Source of the DNA: Bacillota bacterium
GTDB lineage: Bacteria > Sysuimicrobiota > Sysuimicrobiia > Sysuimicrobiales > Segetimicrobiaceae
Direction of reading: 5' to 3'
NCBI GenBank assembly: GCA_021324975.1
Contig: JAJPIA010000111.1
Span: forward strand, 1-38,729
Length of the DNA: 38,729 bases
Below are positions 31,502-38,729 of the stretch, piece after piece. Numbering within the stretch: the stretch's first letter is position 1; every line of letters starts with the position of its first letter. The notes beneath the pieces are model-generated. The model was not told where the DNA came from. It saw only the letters and a list, made by a program, of their open reading frames with translations, and made no database searches. The position numbers and the translations under genes were made by a program.

Positions 31502-32305
31502 ATGAACATCCGGTGGAACACCGTCATCCTCGTGGCCTGCGCGGTGCTCACGCTCCAGGCGCGCGCGCCGTCGATCGTCGCGGCTCAGTCCTCGCCGGGT
31601 GCGGCGTCCGGCCAACCGTCCAACCAGATCGAATCCGTGACGCTGGCCAAGGGCATCAAATCGGCGTCGCTGTTCGGGAGCGGCACGGTCACCGCGGTCG
31701 ACCCAGCGACGACGTTCGTGAATTCCGACCTGCCCTACGCGATCGTGCGCATCAAGGGGCTGGCGCCGGACACGACCGTCGCGCTGCGTCTGAGCGACCC
31801 GACGGGCGAGGCGTACATGGTGCAGGCGAAGATCCCCCCGCACAAGGGCAACCCCAAGACGTTCGACTTCGCGGCGCCGATCTACATCTTGGGCACGGAC
31901 CTCGAGTCGCACACAGGGACCTGGCACCTGCAGGTCCTGATCAATAACACGCCGGCGAACGAGACGGCATTTCAGTGGCAGGCCGCGACGCCCGCGGACG
32001 TGGCGAAGATCAAGAATGCGGTGGACGCGTCTCCGCTCAGTGCGGACCTGCACTGGCGCTACGGCGCGGCGCTCGCCCTGGTCGGGCGCCTCTCCGACGC
32101 GATCACCGAACTCCAGCGGTCCATTGGCCTCGACCCGCAGTACGCGCTGTACTATATCAGCCTGGGCCGTGTGTATGAAGCGCAGCACCGCGTGACCGAT
32201 GCCACGGCGCAGTTTCAGAAGGCGCTTAACGTGCACGGGAGCGCGTACGACTCCGTGTTTCAGGGTTGGGCGCGCGCCGATCTGTCCCGCCTCCAGGGAC
32301 ATTAA
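31502..32305 (+). CDS. Secreted TPR-repeat protein
   Basis: A 267-residue protein with a signal peptide (residues 1-28, ending SIVAAQSS), a central beta-rich domain (about 45-160, including TTFVNSDLPYAIVRIKGL and HTGTWHLQVLINN) and C-terminal tetratricopeptide repeats (about 175-265: DLHWRYGAALALVGRLSDAI, then YALYYISLGRVYEAQHRVTD). The middle domain resembles an immunoglobulin-like fold of unknown ligand. ATG 31502 has GGAGTGGAGGG upstream; an in-frame GTG at 31262 would swallow the micro-ORF region and was rejected. Located outside the cytoplasm, it probably acts as a scaffold. Confidence 0.78.
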   Translation: MNIRWNTVILVACAVLTLQARAPSIVAAQSSPGAASGQPSNQIESVTLAKGIKSASLFGSGTVTAVDPATTFVNSDLPYAIVRIKGLAPDTTVALRLSDPTGEAYMVQAKIPPHKGNPKTFDFAAPIYILGTDLESHTGTWHLQVLINNTPANETAFQWQAATPADVAKIKNAVDASPLSADLHWRYGAALALVGRLSDAITELQRSIGLDPQYALYYISLGRVYEAQHRVTDATAQFQKALNVHGSAYDSVFQGWARADLSRLQGH

Positions 32306-32354
32306 CCCGGCTCGGTCATCCACTGAGCGCGCGAACGCAGCTCACTAGGCCCAG

Positions 32355-32846
32355 ATGACGGGCGAGCAACGGCTCGCGGCGCCAACCCACCTGCGGACGC
32401 TGTGCTTCATCCGGTACGGCGATCGCGTCCTGCTGCTCCAACGGCGGAACCCGCCGAACCAGGGCCTCTACAACGCGCCCGGCGGCAAGATCGAACGGAA
32501 TGAGGATCCCTACGAAGCCTGTCTGCGCGAAGTCCACGAAGAGACGGGCATCCGGCTCCGCAAGGCCCGGTTGCGCGCCATCCTCACGGTGATCAGCCGC
32601 TCCACCGGCGCGCGCTGGCTGCTCTTTGTCTTCATCGGCGAGCGGCCGTCCGGGAGCGCCGATCCGGTCACCACCGATGAAGGCACGCTCAGCTGGGTGC
32701 CGCTGTCCGAGGTGCCGTCGTTGCCGGTGCCGGCGGACATTCCGCTGATCCTGCCACACCTGTTCACGCCCGACCCCGGCATTTTGATCGGCAAGATCCA
32801 CGCGGACGACGACGTGTTGGTGGATTACGAGTTCCGCATGGCGTGA
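32355..32846 (+). CDS. Nudix hydrolase (MutT/8-oxo-dGTPase-like)
   Basis: A 163-residue Nudix enzyme. The box is intact: G-GKIERN-E-DPYEACL-RE-V-H-EE-T-G-I. The upstream LCFIRYGDRVLLLQRRNPPNQGLYNAPGG segment is typical of MutT-like 8-oxo-dGTP and nucleotide-sanitising members. It ends 40 bases before a second Nudix-type gene and is followed by a DNA glycosylase for oxidised guanine, which supports a role in cleaning the nucleotide pool; this is an inference. ATG 32355 has no strong ribosome-binding site. Confidence 0.85.
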   Translation: MTGEQRLAAPTHLRTLCFIRYGDRVLLLQRRNPPNQGLYNAPGGKIERNEDPYEACLREVHEETGIRLRKARLRAILTVISRSTGARWLLFVFIGERPSGSADPVTTDEGTLSWVPLSEVPSLPVPADIPLILPHLFTPDPGILIGKIHADDDVLVDYEFRMA

Positions 32847-32886
32847 TGCGCAGGAGTTGCCGCCGCCAAGAGACAACTTGAACGGC

Positions 32887-33480
32887 ATGCCCGAGCAGGT
32901 CCTCGTGGTGCCGCGGGAGCGGCTGTTTCCGCACGGCGGGTTTCACGGCTTCACGCGCGAGGGGCTCGCGGCCTACCTCGGGGCCATCGAATCCCATGCG
33001 TTCTTCACGCTGCGCGATCGCGTCGAGGACGACCCGAGTCTCAAGCAGATCATCCCGTACGTGATCCTGCGCCACGGCGGGCAGATTTTTCTCGTGGAGC
33101 GCACACGCGGCGGATCCGAGGCCAGGCTTCGCGACAAGCTCTCCATCGGACTGGGCGGCCACATCAATCCCGGGGACGGCAATCACGCCGCGGACCGTGT
33201 CGCCGCGGGAATGGAGCGCGAGCTCACCGAGGAAGTCGACCTGCCGCCGGGGTGGCGGGCGAAACCGATCGGGCTGCTCAACGACGATGTCGAGGCCGTG
33301 GGGCGCGTCCACTTCGGCCTCGTCTACATCGCCGATCTCCCGTCGCCGCGCGTCCGAATCCGTGAGACCGCCAAGCTTGCCGGCGAATTTGCGAGCCCCG
33401 AAGCGATCCGGGCGGCGTATCCGCGCCTCGAGTCCTGGTCGCAGTTCGTCGTGGACGGGGTAGATCTGCTCGACGTTTAA
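32887..33480 (+). CDS. Nudix-like phosphohydrolase, variant box
   Basis: A 197-residue protein with the layout of a Nudix-superfamily phosphoesterase: PYVILRHGGQIFLVERTRGG, then LGGHINPGDG and, after a spacer longer than normal, MERELTEEVDLP. The Nudix box thus keeps RELTEEV but has Asp where the first Glu is usual and an insertion between the halves, as in one atypical subgroup. ATG 32887 was chosen; TTG 32857 with CAGGAG touching it is less likely. It lies between a MutT-like gene and an OGG1-type glycosylase whose start is five bases after its stop. Confidence 0.78.
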   Translation: MPEQVLVVPRERLFPHGGFHGFTREGLAAYLGAIESHAFFTLRDRVEDDPSLKQIIPYVILRHGGQIFLVERTRGGSEARLRDKLSIGLGGHINPGDGNHAADRVAAGMERELTEEVDLPPGWRAKPIGLLNDDVEAVGRVHFGLVYIADLPSPRVRIRETAKLAGEFASPEAIRAAYPRLESWSQFVVDGVDLLDV

Positions 33481-33484
33481 GCCC

Positions 33485-34474
33485 GTGTGGACGCTCGAGC
33501 CCGCGGGCCTCGATCTCCGGCGCACGCTGGACTCCGGCCAAGCGTTCCGGTGGCGATGGGAGGATGGTCACGGCTGCGGTCCGATCGCCACGGGCATCGT
33601 CGGCCGCCATCGCTTCCGGGTGGCGCAGGACCGCGACGGCATTCGTCTCCTCGCGCCGGCGACGGCCGAGGCGCGCGATGCGATCGCGCGGTATCTTGGC
33701 CTCAGGCCGCGCTCGGACGCTCAACTGGGACGGCTCGTCGGAGCGCCCACGATCACGGGCCGCCGAGCGCCCGCCGTGTTGTGCGACGGTATGCGACCGG
33801 GCCCGCTCCCGGCGTCGCCCACCGGCCTCGCGCGGATCGAGGCCACGCTGGCGGCGGACAGGGTACTCGCGCGCGTCATCCCGCACACACGGGGCACCGG
33901 CCTCCTGATCCAGGACCCCTGGGAAGTCTTGATCTCGTTCATCGTCTCGCAGAACAACAACATCCCCAAGATCAGCAGGTCGATCGACGCCCTCGCGCGG
34001 GCGCTCGGGGATCGGGTCGACGAGAACGGCTACGCGTTTCCGTCAGCGGAGCGGCTCGCCGGCGCGCCGGCCGGAATCCTGCGTGCGTGCCACCTCGGCT
34101 ACCGGGCGCCGTACGTCCGCGCGGCCGCGCGCCTGGCGGCGTCGGGGCGTCTGGATCTCGCGGCGCTCCGGCGGATGCCGGAGCAGGAAGCGCGGGACAC
34201 GCTGCACGCCGTGCCGGGGATTGGCGACAAGGTCGCGGATTGCATCCTGTTGTTCGGTCTCGGGCACACGACGACGTTTCCGGTGGACGTCTGGGTCCGG
34301 CGGGCGATGGAGCGGTTGTACTTCAAGGGCCGGCCGCGGCCGATTTGCGATATTCGCGTCTTCGCGCGGGCCCGCTTCGGTCCGTTTGCGGGGTATGCGC
34401 AGCAGCACCTGTTCGCGTACGCCCGCGAGCATCTCCGGCCTCGCGGCCCTCACATCAGCGCGCGACCACAGTGA
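33485..34474 (+). CDS. OGG1-type 8-oxoguanine DNA glycosylase
   Basis: A 329-residue bifunctional base-excision enzyme of the HhH-GPD superfamily. The N-terminal domain begins with LRRTLDSGQAFRWRW, as in OGG1. The catalytic region has SFIVSQNNNI and HAVPGIGDKVADCILLFGLG with lysine K249, and TTFPVDVWVRRAM with aspartate D268; spacing and even numbering match K249/D268 of human OGG1. A roughly 40-residue insertion (about residues 76-118, RSDAQLGRLVGAPT to ASPTG) sits between the domains and is unusual. The start is GTG 33485, five bases past the previous stop. It excises 8-oxoguanine and nicks the strand by beta-elimination, by analogy. Confidence 0.9.
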   Translation: MWTLEPAGLDLRRTLDSGQAFRWRWEDGHGCGPIATGIVGRHRFRVAQDRDGIRLLAPATAEARDAIARYLGLRPRSDAQLGRLVGAPTITGRRAPAVLCDGMRPGPLPASPTGLARIEATLAADRVLARVIPHTRGTGLLIQDPWEVLISFIVSQNNNIPKISRSIDALARALGDRVDENGYAFPSAERLAGAPAGILRACHLGYRAPYVRAAARLAASGRLDLAALRRMPEQEARDTLHAVPGIGDKVADCILLFGLGHTTTFPVDVWVRRAMERLYFKGRPRPICDIRVFARARFGPFAGYAQQHLFAYAREHLRPRGPHISARPQ

Positions 34475-35507
34475 TCTCGCCCTCGCCGCGGCCGCTCACT
34501 TGACCGATCACGGCCGCCGCCGGCGTCCCCCGCTCCCTGAGCGCTCCCACGAGCCGGTCGACGCGGCTCTCCGGGACGGCGATCAGGAGGCCGCCGGACG
34601 TCTGCGCGTCGCACAGCAGCACCTGGGCGTCGTCCGCCACCCCATCCCAGCGCACCGCATCCCCGAGTGCCGCGCGGTTGCGCTGGGTCCCGCCCGGGAT
34701 GGTGCCGCGTCGCGCCAGGCTCCACGCCTCCTCGAGGATCGGAACGGCGGCGAGGCGGACGCGCGCCTGGACACCGGCCGCGCGGGTCATCTCGTGCAGG
34801 TGACCAAGCAGACCGAACCCGGTGATGTCCGTGGCGGCGGACACGCCCGTCTCGATCATCGCCTCCGCCGCGGCGCGGTTGAGCGCGGCCATGATCCGGG
34901 TCGCCTCGTCCACCGTTTCACGCGACGTGCGTCCCTGTTTGATCCCCGTCGTGATCACACCCATGCCGAGCGGCTTGGTCAGGACGAGCGCGTCGCCTGC
35001 TCGGGCGGCGGCGTTGGTGATGACGCGCTCGGGATGCACGAGGCCCGTGATGGCGAGCCCGTACTTGGGCTCCGGGTCATCGATCGTGTGACCGCCGATG
35101 ATGGTCACGTTCGCCTCGACGCACTTGTCGCTGCCGCCCCGGAGGATCTCGCCGAGGATATCGAGCGACAGCCGGCTGCGCGGGAACGTCGCGATGTTGA
35201 GCCCGAGCCTCGGCACAGCGCCCATCGCGTACACGTCGCTCAGCGCGTTCGCGGCGGCGATCGCTCCGAACCAGTAGGGCTCGTCCACGATCGGCGTAAA
35301 GACATCGACGGTCTGGACGAGCGCCAGGTCCGGCGTGAGACGGTAGACGCCTGCGTCGTCCGCGGTGTTGGTACCGACGAGGACGGCGGGATCGGTGATC
35401 GGTGGCAGGTGGCGCAACACGTGCGCCAGGTCCGTCGGACTCAGCTTGGAGGCTCAGCCGGCGCAGGCCACCATCGTGGTCAGCCGGATCCGGTCACGCT
35501 CCGTCAT
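34455..35507 (-). CDS. selD: Selenophosphate synthetase SelD, selenocysteine-containing
   Basis: Makes selenophosphate, the selenium donor for selenocysteine and selenouridine. The reading frame from 35420 down is 321 residues, but homology demands about 29 more N-terminal residues. From ATG 35507 (with GAGGTGA upstream) the frame reads MTERDRIRLTTMVACAG, then an in-frame TGA (35456-35454), then ASKLSPTDLAHVL. This places the TGA at the catalytic position (E. coli C17, K20; here U18, K21), so it is read as selenocysteine. Downstream are TNTADDAGVYRL, PMxGGDxA-like segments, GGHTIDDPEPKYGLAITG and the C-terminal AIRS-type domain. A short GTCC/GGAC hairpin about 15-25 bases after the TGA may be part of a SECIS element. 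It implies that selA, selB and tRNA-Sec are elsewhere in the genome. Confidence 0.88.
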
Positions 35508-35617
35508 GGGCTCACCTCAGCGGGCCGGCGCCGCCTCTATGCGGACGCGCCGGTTTCATAGACTCCTTCCATTCTAGCATCCGGCCGGCGCCCTTCCTCA
35601 CAGGGAGGCGCCCCTGT

Positions 35618-35623
35618 TATAGT
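35618..35623 (+). promoter_or_regulatory. Possible -10 box of the LysR gene
   Basis: TATAGT lies 19 bases before the start of the LysR gene. The -35 region at 35594-35599 (TTCCTC) is a poor match with an 18-bp spacer. Only the -10 element is convincing. Confidence 0.3.
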
Positions 35624-35642
35624 AAGACCCGGGGACGGCTCG

Positions 35643-36557
35643 ATGGCCATCAATCTGCACCAGCTGAAGATTTTTCATACCGTCGCGAAGTCGGGGAGCT
35701 TCTCGCGCGCGGCCGCGGAGCTCAAAATCAGCCAGCCGTCGGTGAGCATTCAAGTCGGGGACCTCGAGCGGCAGTTTGGCGTCGAGCTGTTCGAGCAGGC
35801 CGGGAAATCGGTCCGGATGACCGAGGCCGGCCGGATCCTCGACGATTACGCGGGCCGCATCCTCGCCCTGATCGACGAGACCCGGCGCGCGATCGACGAC
35901 GTCAAGGGTCTCGGGCGCGGGCGGCTCGCGATCGGCGCAACCCCGACACCGGGCGCCTATTTGCTCCCGGGCCTGCTGCGGCGGTTTCGCGAGGAACACG
36001 CCCGCGTCGAGCTGGCGCTGCGCGTGGCGGGAACGCGCCGCATCCAGGAATGGCTCCTCGGGCGCGAGATCGACCTAGGCGTCGTGGGGTGGCGGGTGAC
36101 GTTTCCGGACCTCGAGACGGTGCCGATCGCCACGGATGAGCTGGTGCTCGTGGCCGCGCCGGAGCACCGCTTCGCCTCGATGCCCTCGGTGCGAATCCCG
36201 GACCTGGCCCACGAACCTTTTATCCTGCGCGAGCGGGGATCCGGCACCCGCGACGTCGTGGACGACGCCCTGCACCGCGCCGGCATCCACATCGCACCCG
36301 CCATGGAGCTCGAGGGCGGCGAGATGGTCAAACAAGCCGTGGCCGCGAACCTCGGCGTCTCGATCCTCTCCCGCCAAGCCGTGCACGCGGACGCGGCGGC
36401 GGGGCGCCTGCGCGTGATCCCCATCGAGGGACTGCGGATCGAACGGGACATCCTCCTCGTGTATCATCGTGACCGGCGGCTGCCGCGCATTGCCCGGGCG
36501 TTCGTGGACATGGTGACGCCGCCCGCCGCCGTGCTCGACGCGGAGCACCGGCCGTAA
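35643..36557 (+). CDS. LysR-family transcriptional regulator
   Basis: A 304-residue LysR-type regulator. The N-terminal winged helix-turn-helix includes LHQLKIFHTVAKSGSFSRAA and LKISQPSVSIQVGDLER, followed by the linker helix with TEAGRIL and a co-inducer domain of the type-2 periplasmic-binding fold (IGATPTPGAYLLPGLLRRF, LRERGSGTRDVVDDAL, GVSILSRQAV). This resembles the CysB/CbbR/CysL-like subgroups, with G-T-P-x-x-G-x-Y-L-L-P. It is divergent from selD, with about 135 bases between starts, so selD or the downstream genes may be targets. The co-inducer is unknown. Confidence 0.92.
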   Translation: MAINLHQLKIFHTVAKSGSFSRAAAELKISQPSVSIQVGDLERQFGVELFEQAGKSVRMTEAGRILDDYAGRILALIDETRRAIDDVKGLGRGRLAIGATPTPGAYLLPGLLRRFREEHARVELALRVAGTRRIQEWLLGREIDLGVVGWRVTFPDLETVPIATDELVLVAAPEHRFASMPSVRIPDLAHEPFILRERGSGTRDVVDDALHRAGIHIAPAMELEGGEMVKQAVAANLGVSILSRQAVHADAAAGRLRVIPIEGLRIERDILLVYHRDRRLPRIARAFVDMVTPPAAVLDAEHRP

Positions 36558-36763
36558 ACACCGGCCCCGAGCCGGGCACCCCCATCGGCGGCGTCGGGCG
36601 ATCAGGAGAATGAAGCCATCCCCATCTTTTCGAATACGACGTTGGCGCATGAGTATCTCGTACAGGCGTTGCGGCCATCTCCACCGGTGCGCGCCTGGAC
36701 AGCCTCAGCGGCGGGCGACAAATAAGCGTTGGCACGGCCGCACTTCCGCAGTTCGCAAATGAT

Positions 36764-36775
36764 TCGACGCGTCGA
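36764..36775. promoter_or_regulatory. 12-bp palindrome upstream of the phosphatase gene
   Basis: TCGACGCGTCGA is a perfect palindrome 34 bases upstream of the TATAAT box. It may be a regulator site; no regulator can be assigned. The rest of the 299-base gap from 36558 holds no supported gene. Confidence 0.25.
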
Positions 36776-36809
36776 GGCAAGAGCGGGCGAGAACCATCAA
36801 GCCGTCTGC

Positions 36810-36815
36810 TATAAT
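36810..36815 (+). promoter_or_regulatory. Consensus -10 box of the phosphatase gene
   Basis: A perfect TATAAT lies 41 bases before ATG 36857, in otherwise GC-rich DNA. No good -35 box is seen at 16-18 bp distance, so the promoter may need an activator. Confidence 0.4.
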
Positions 36816-36856
36816 TCCCACGGGTTGGCGATAGATGAGCAACCCAGCGAGAACCC

Positions 36857-37309
36857 ATGGAGATCTACGAGATCCTCGAAGGGCAGCTCTTTCAGAGCGG
36901 CGCGCCGGAGGACGCCGCGGAATGGGCGTCGATTCACGCCCGCGGGATCGACGCCGTCGTCGATCTCTACGGGACCTTGGATCCCGGCGTCCCGACGGCG
37001 CCCAACTCGATCCTCTACATCTTTTGGCCGATCGAGGATGGGCCCGCGCTCCCGGACCTGGGGATCCTCGAGGTGCTGGTGGACACGGTGGTCCACCTGA
37101 TCCAGCGTGGCCACAAGGTGCTTGTCCACTGCCACCGGGGCAAGAGCCGTTCAGGCCTGGTGAACGCGCTGGTGGCCATGAAGATGCTCGGCATCAGCGG
37201 GCCGGAGGCGATCGAGTTGGTACGCCGCCGCCGGGCCGGCGCCCTTGGCAACGCCGTGTTCACGGCCTACCTCGAGGCGCTCCCCGCGCCGTCCGGGACG
37301 GCCGTCTGA
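36857..37309 (+). CDS. Dual-specificity-type protein phosphatase
   Basis: A 150-residue cysteine-based phosphatase. The active-site loop is VHCHRGKSRSG with C92 and R98 (CX5R), and the likely general acid is D61 in WPIEDGPALPD. The N-terminus EIYEILEGQLFQSGAPEDA matches the start of small bacterial and archaeal dual-specificity phosphatases, where the Leu-Phe-x-S/G-G/S-x-P motif leads into the first helix. The C-terminus (GISGPEAIELVRRRRAGAL) is the standard helix after the loop. It probably removes phosphate from tyrosine or serine residues or from small phosphoesters. The ribosome-binding site is weak. Confidence 0.87.
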   Translation: MEIYEILEGQLFQSGAPEDAAEWASIHARGIDAVVDLYGTLDPGVPTAPNSILYIFWPIEDGPALPDLGILEVLVDTVVHLIQRGHKVLVHCHRGKSRSGLVNALVAMKMLGISGPEAIELVRRRRAGALGNAVFTAYLEALPAPSGTAV

Positions 37310-37313
37310 GCGT

Positions 37314-38729
37314 TCACCGCTCCGTCAACCACGTCGTCCGAAACCCGATGTACGATGTGTTGAGCCAGTGGCGGTAGCCGTGGACGTTCCGGCGCACGGC
37401 CTCGTACTGCGTGGAGTGGAACAAGAAGACCATCGGCACGGTCTCCTGCAGCCGCAACTGGGCCTGCTGGTACAGCGCGCGCCGCTTCGACTCGGCGGTC
37501 ACGAGGCGCGCCTGCTCCACGAGCTTGTCGAACTGCGGGTCGGAGTACCCGACGAAGTTGTTGCCCGCGCCGGTATGGAAGTTGTTGTACAGGTAGTCGT
37601 CGGGATCGGTCTGCCCCGAGGTCCCCAGGATCGTCAGCGTGAAGTGCTTTTGGAACACGGTCGGCAGGTACACGCTCCAGTCGGCCGCGACGATCTTGGT
37701 TCGGATGCCGATCCTGGCGAGCTGCGCCTGGACCAACTCCGCCGGCGCCCGGAGAAAGTCATACGTGCTCGTCACGTATAGCTCCGCGTCGATGCCGTTC
37801 GGGAACCCGGCCTCGGCGAGGAGGCGCTTTGCCCGGTCGACATCGACCCTGTCATAGACGTTTTTGGTGAGCGCGTAGTAGCCGCCCGGCGGGATCGCGG
37901 TGCCCGTCGCCACCACCCCGCCCACGCCGAACAGCGCGGTGTCGACAATCTCTTTGCGGTTGATCGCCCAGGCCATCGCCTGCCGCACCTTGACGTCCTT
38001 GAACGGCGCCACGGCGTTGTTGATGTACAGGGCGCGGAAGTTCGCGGAGAGCCCGCCGACGACCGTCACGTTTGGATCGCCACGCAGGCTCTGCACGTCG
38101 GAGGCGGGCACGTACTCGATCCAGTCCACGTTGCCGGTGCGCAGCGCGGTCGACCGCGCGACCGCATCGGGGTAGAAGACAAACTCGATGCGGTCGATGT
38201 ACGGCAGCCGGCGCCCCGTGGCGTCGCTGCCCCAGAAGTCGCCGCTGCGGACGAGGATCAGACGCTGCTGCGGCGTGTATCCCACGAACCGGAAGGGTCC
38301 CGTCCCCACGGGTGCCTTGTTGAGGTCCCCGTCGCGCTCCACGATCTCATGGGGCACGATGACGTTCGTGGACAGCGCGAGCTTGGCGAGCAGCGGCGAG
38401 AACGGCTGCTTGAGCCGGATCGCCACCGTGAGCGGCCCCGCGGCCGAGACGTTGTCCACGACCGCGAAGTCGGACGCCCGGGGCGACTTGGTCTTGGGAT
38501 CGCGGATCCGGTTGAGCGAGTACACGACGTCATCCGCGGTCATCGTGCGGCCGTTGTGGAACTTGACGTTCGGCCGAAGTCGGAACGTCCAGACGAGGCC
38601 GTCCGTGGACGTGGTCCACGACGCCGCGAGGCTGGGCTGCACCCGCAGCATCGGGTCGACGGTCACGAGCGTGTCGTAGACGTTTTCCATCATGTTCCGC
38701 GTCGCGGTCGCCGTCGTGGTGTGCGGGTC
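37314..38729 (-). CDS. ABC transporter solute-binding protein, family 5 (partial)
   Basis: Peptide/nickel-type (SBP_bac_5) solute-binding protein of an ABC importer. The frame stays open to the right edge of the window, so the N-terminus and signal peptide are missing; 471 residues are visible. Upstream of the first ATG pair the frame reads DPHTTTATATRNMMENVYDTLV, the normal start of the mature fold. Further signatures are PSLAASWTTSTDGLVWTFRL, FHNGRTMTADDVVYSLNRI, NKAPVGTGPFRFVGYTP, VRQAMAWAINRKEIV and YSDPQFDKLVEQARL. It would bind oligopeptides or another small solute outside the membrane; the permease genes are not in the window. Confidence 0.9.
   Translation of the reverse strand, partial: DPHTTTATATRNMMENVYDTLVTVDPMLRVQPSLAASWTTSTDGLVWTFRLRPNVKFHNGRTMTADDVVYSLNRIRDPKTKSPRASDFAVVDNVSAAGPLTVAIRLKQPFSPLLAKLALSTNVIVPHEIVERDGDLNKAPVGTGPFRFVGYTPQQRLILVRSGDFWGSDATGRRLPYIDRIEFVFYPDAVARSTALRTGNVDWIEYVPASDVQSLRGDPNVTVVGGLSANFRALYINNAVAPFKDVKVRQAMAWAINRKEIVDTALFGVGGVVATGTAIPPGGYYALTKNVYDRVDVDRAKRLLAEAGFPNGIDAELYVTSTYDFLRAPAELVQAQLARIGIRTKIVAADWSVYLPTVFQKHFTLTILGTSGQTDPDDYLYNNFHTGAGNNFVGYSDPQFDKLVEQARLVTAESKRRALYQQAQLRLQETVPMVFLFHSTQYEAVRRNVHGYRHWLNTSYIGFRTTWLTER

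Noticed and set aside
1-38729. CRISPR array, rRNA genes or insertion sequences
   Set aside because: No regularly spaced repeats, rRNA signatures or transposase ORFs were seen on either strand.

Overview
The window is about 38.7 kb of very GC-rich bacterial DNA, with strong G/C preference at third codon positions and many GTG starts. It looks like a chromosomal segment of an uncultured or environmental bacterium. The RND transporter and VirB10-like protein hint at a diderm cell envelope, but nothing here fixes the phylum. There is no integrase, relaxase, transposase gene or CRISPR array.

Layout. 1-5.6 kb: the end of a DUF3536/GH57-type protein, a small secreted protein, an MrfA-type DNA repair helicase (minus strand), an SDR oxidoreductase and a small Tyr/Pro-rich secreted protein. 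5.6-15.1 kb: a compact eight-gene minus-strand operon encoding a divergent type IV secretion system, with VirB10-, VirB2-, VirB3-, VirB4-, VirB5/TrbJ- and VirB6/TrbL-like proteins, an exported protein of unknown function, and a VirD4-like ATPase. It is driven by a clear promoter whose start region lies in a 30-bp inverted repeat, and it has no relaxase. 15.3-18.6 kb: a divergent Lon-like protease with an S660/K703 dyad, a Nudix hydrolase and tRNA-Glu(UUC). 18.8-24.2 kb: a frameshifted secreted protein, a dispersed-repeat element, an RND efflux pump preceded by what looks like a decayed membrane-fusion partner, a PF03640-type secreted protein and a small alpha/beta protein.

24.2-30.3 kb: a candidate small ORF with strong hairpins, a TauE/SafE permease with its DUF1634 partner, an enoyl-CoA hydratase, a class III aminotransferase, and a divergent FAD-dependent oxidoreductase. 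30.3-34.5 kb: a cupin, two related 21-23 residue membrane peptides, a TPR protein, and a tight run of two Nudix-type proteins followed by an OGG1-type DNA glycosylase, which together suggest an oxidised-nucleotide defence cassette. 34.4-38.7 kb: selenophosphate synthetase selD, whose reading frame crosses an in-frame TGA (selenocysteine) and is therefore longer than a standard ORF call; a LysR regulator; a dual-specificity phosphatase; and the C-terminal part of an ABC peptide-type solute-binding protein running off the right edge.

The points most worth checking are the relaxase-less secretion operon and its operator, the selenocysteine-containing SelD, the twin micropeptides, the C33 tRNA-Glu, the dispersed hairpin repeats, and the two frameshift or decay events.
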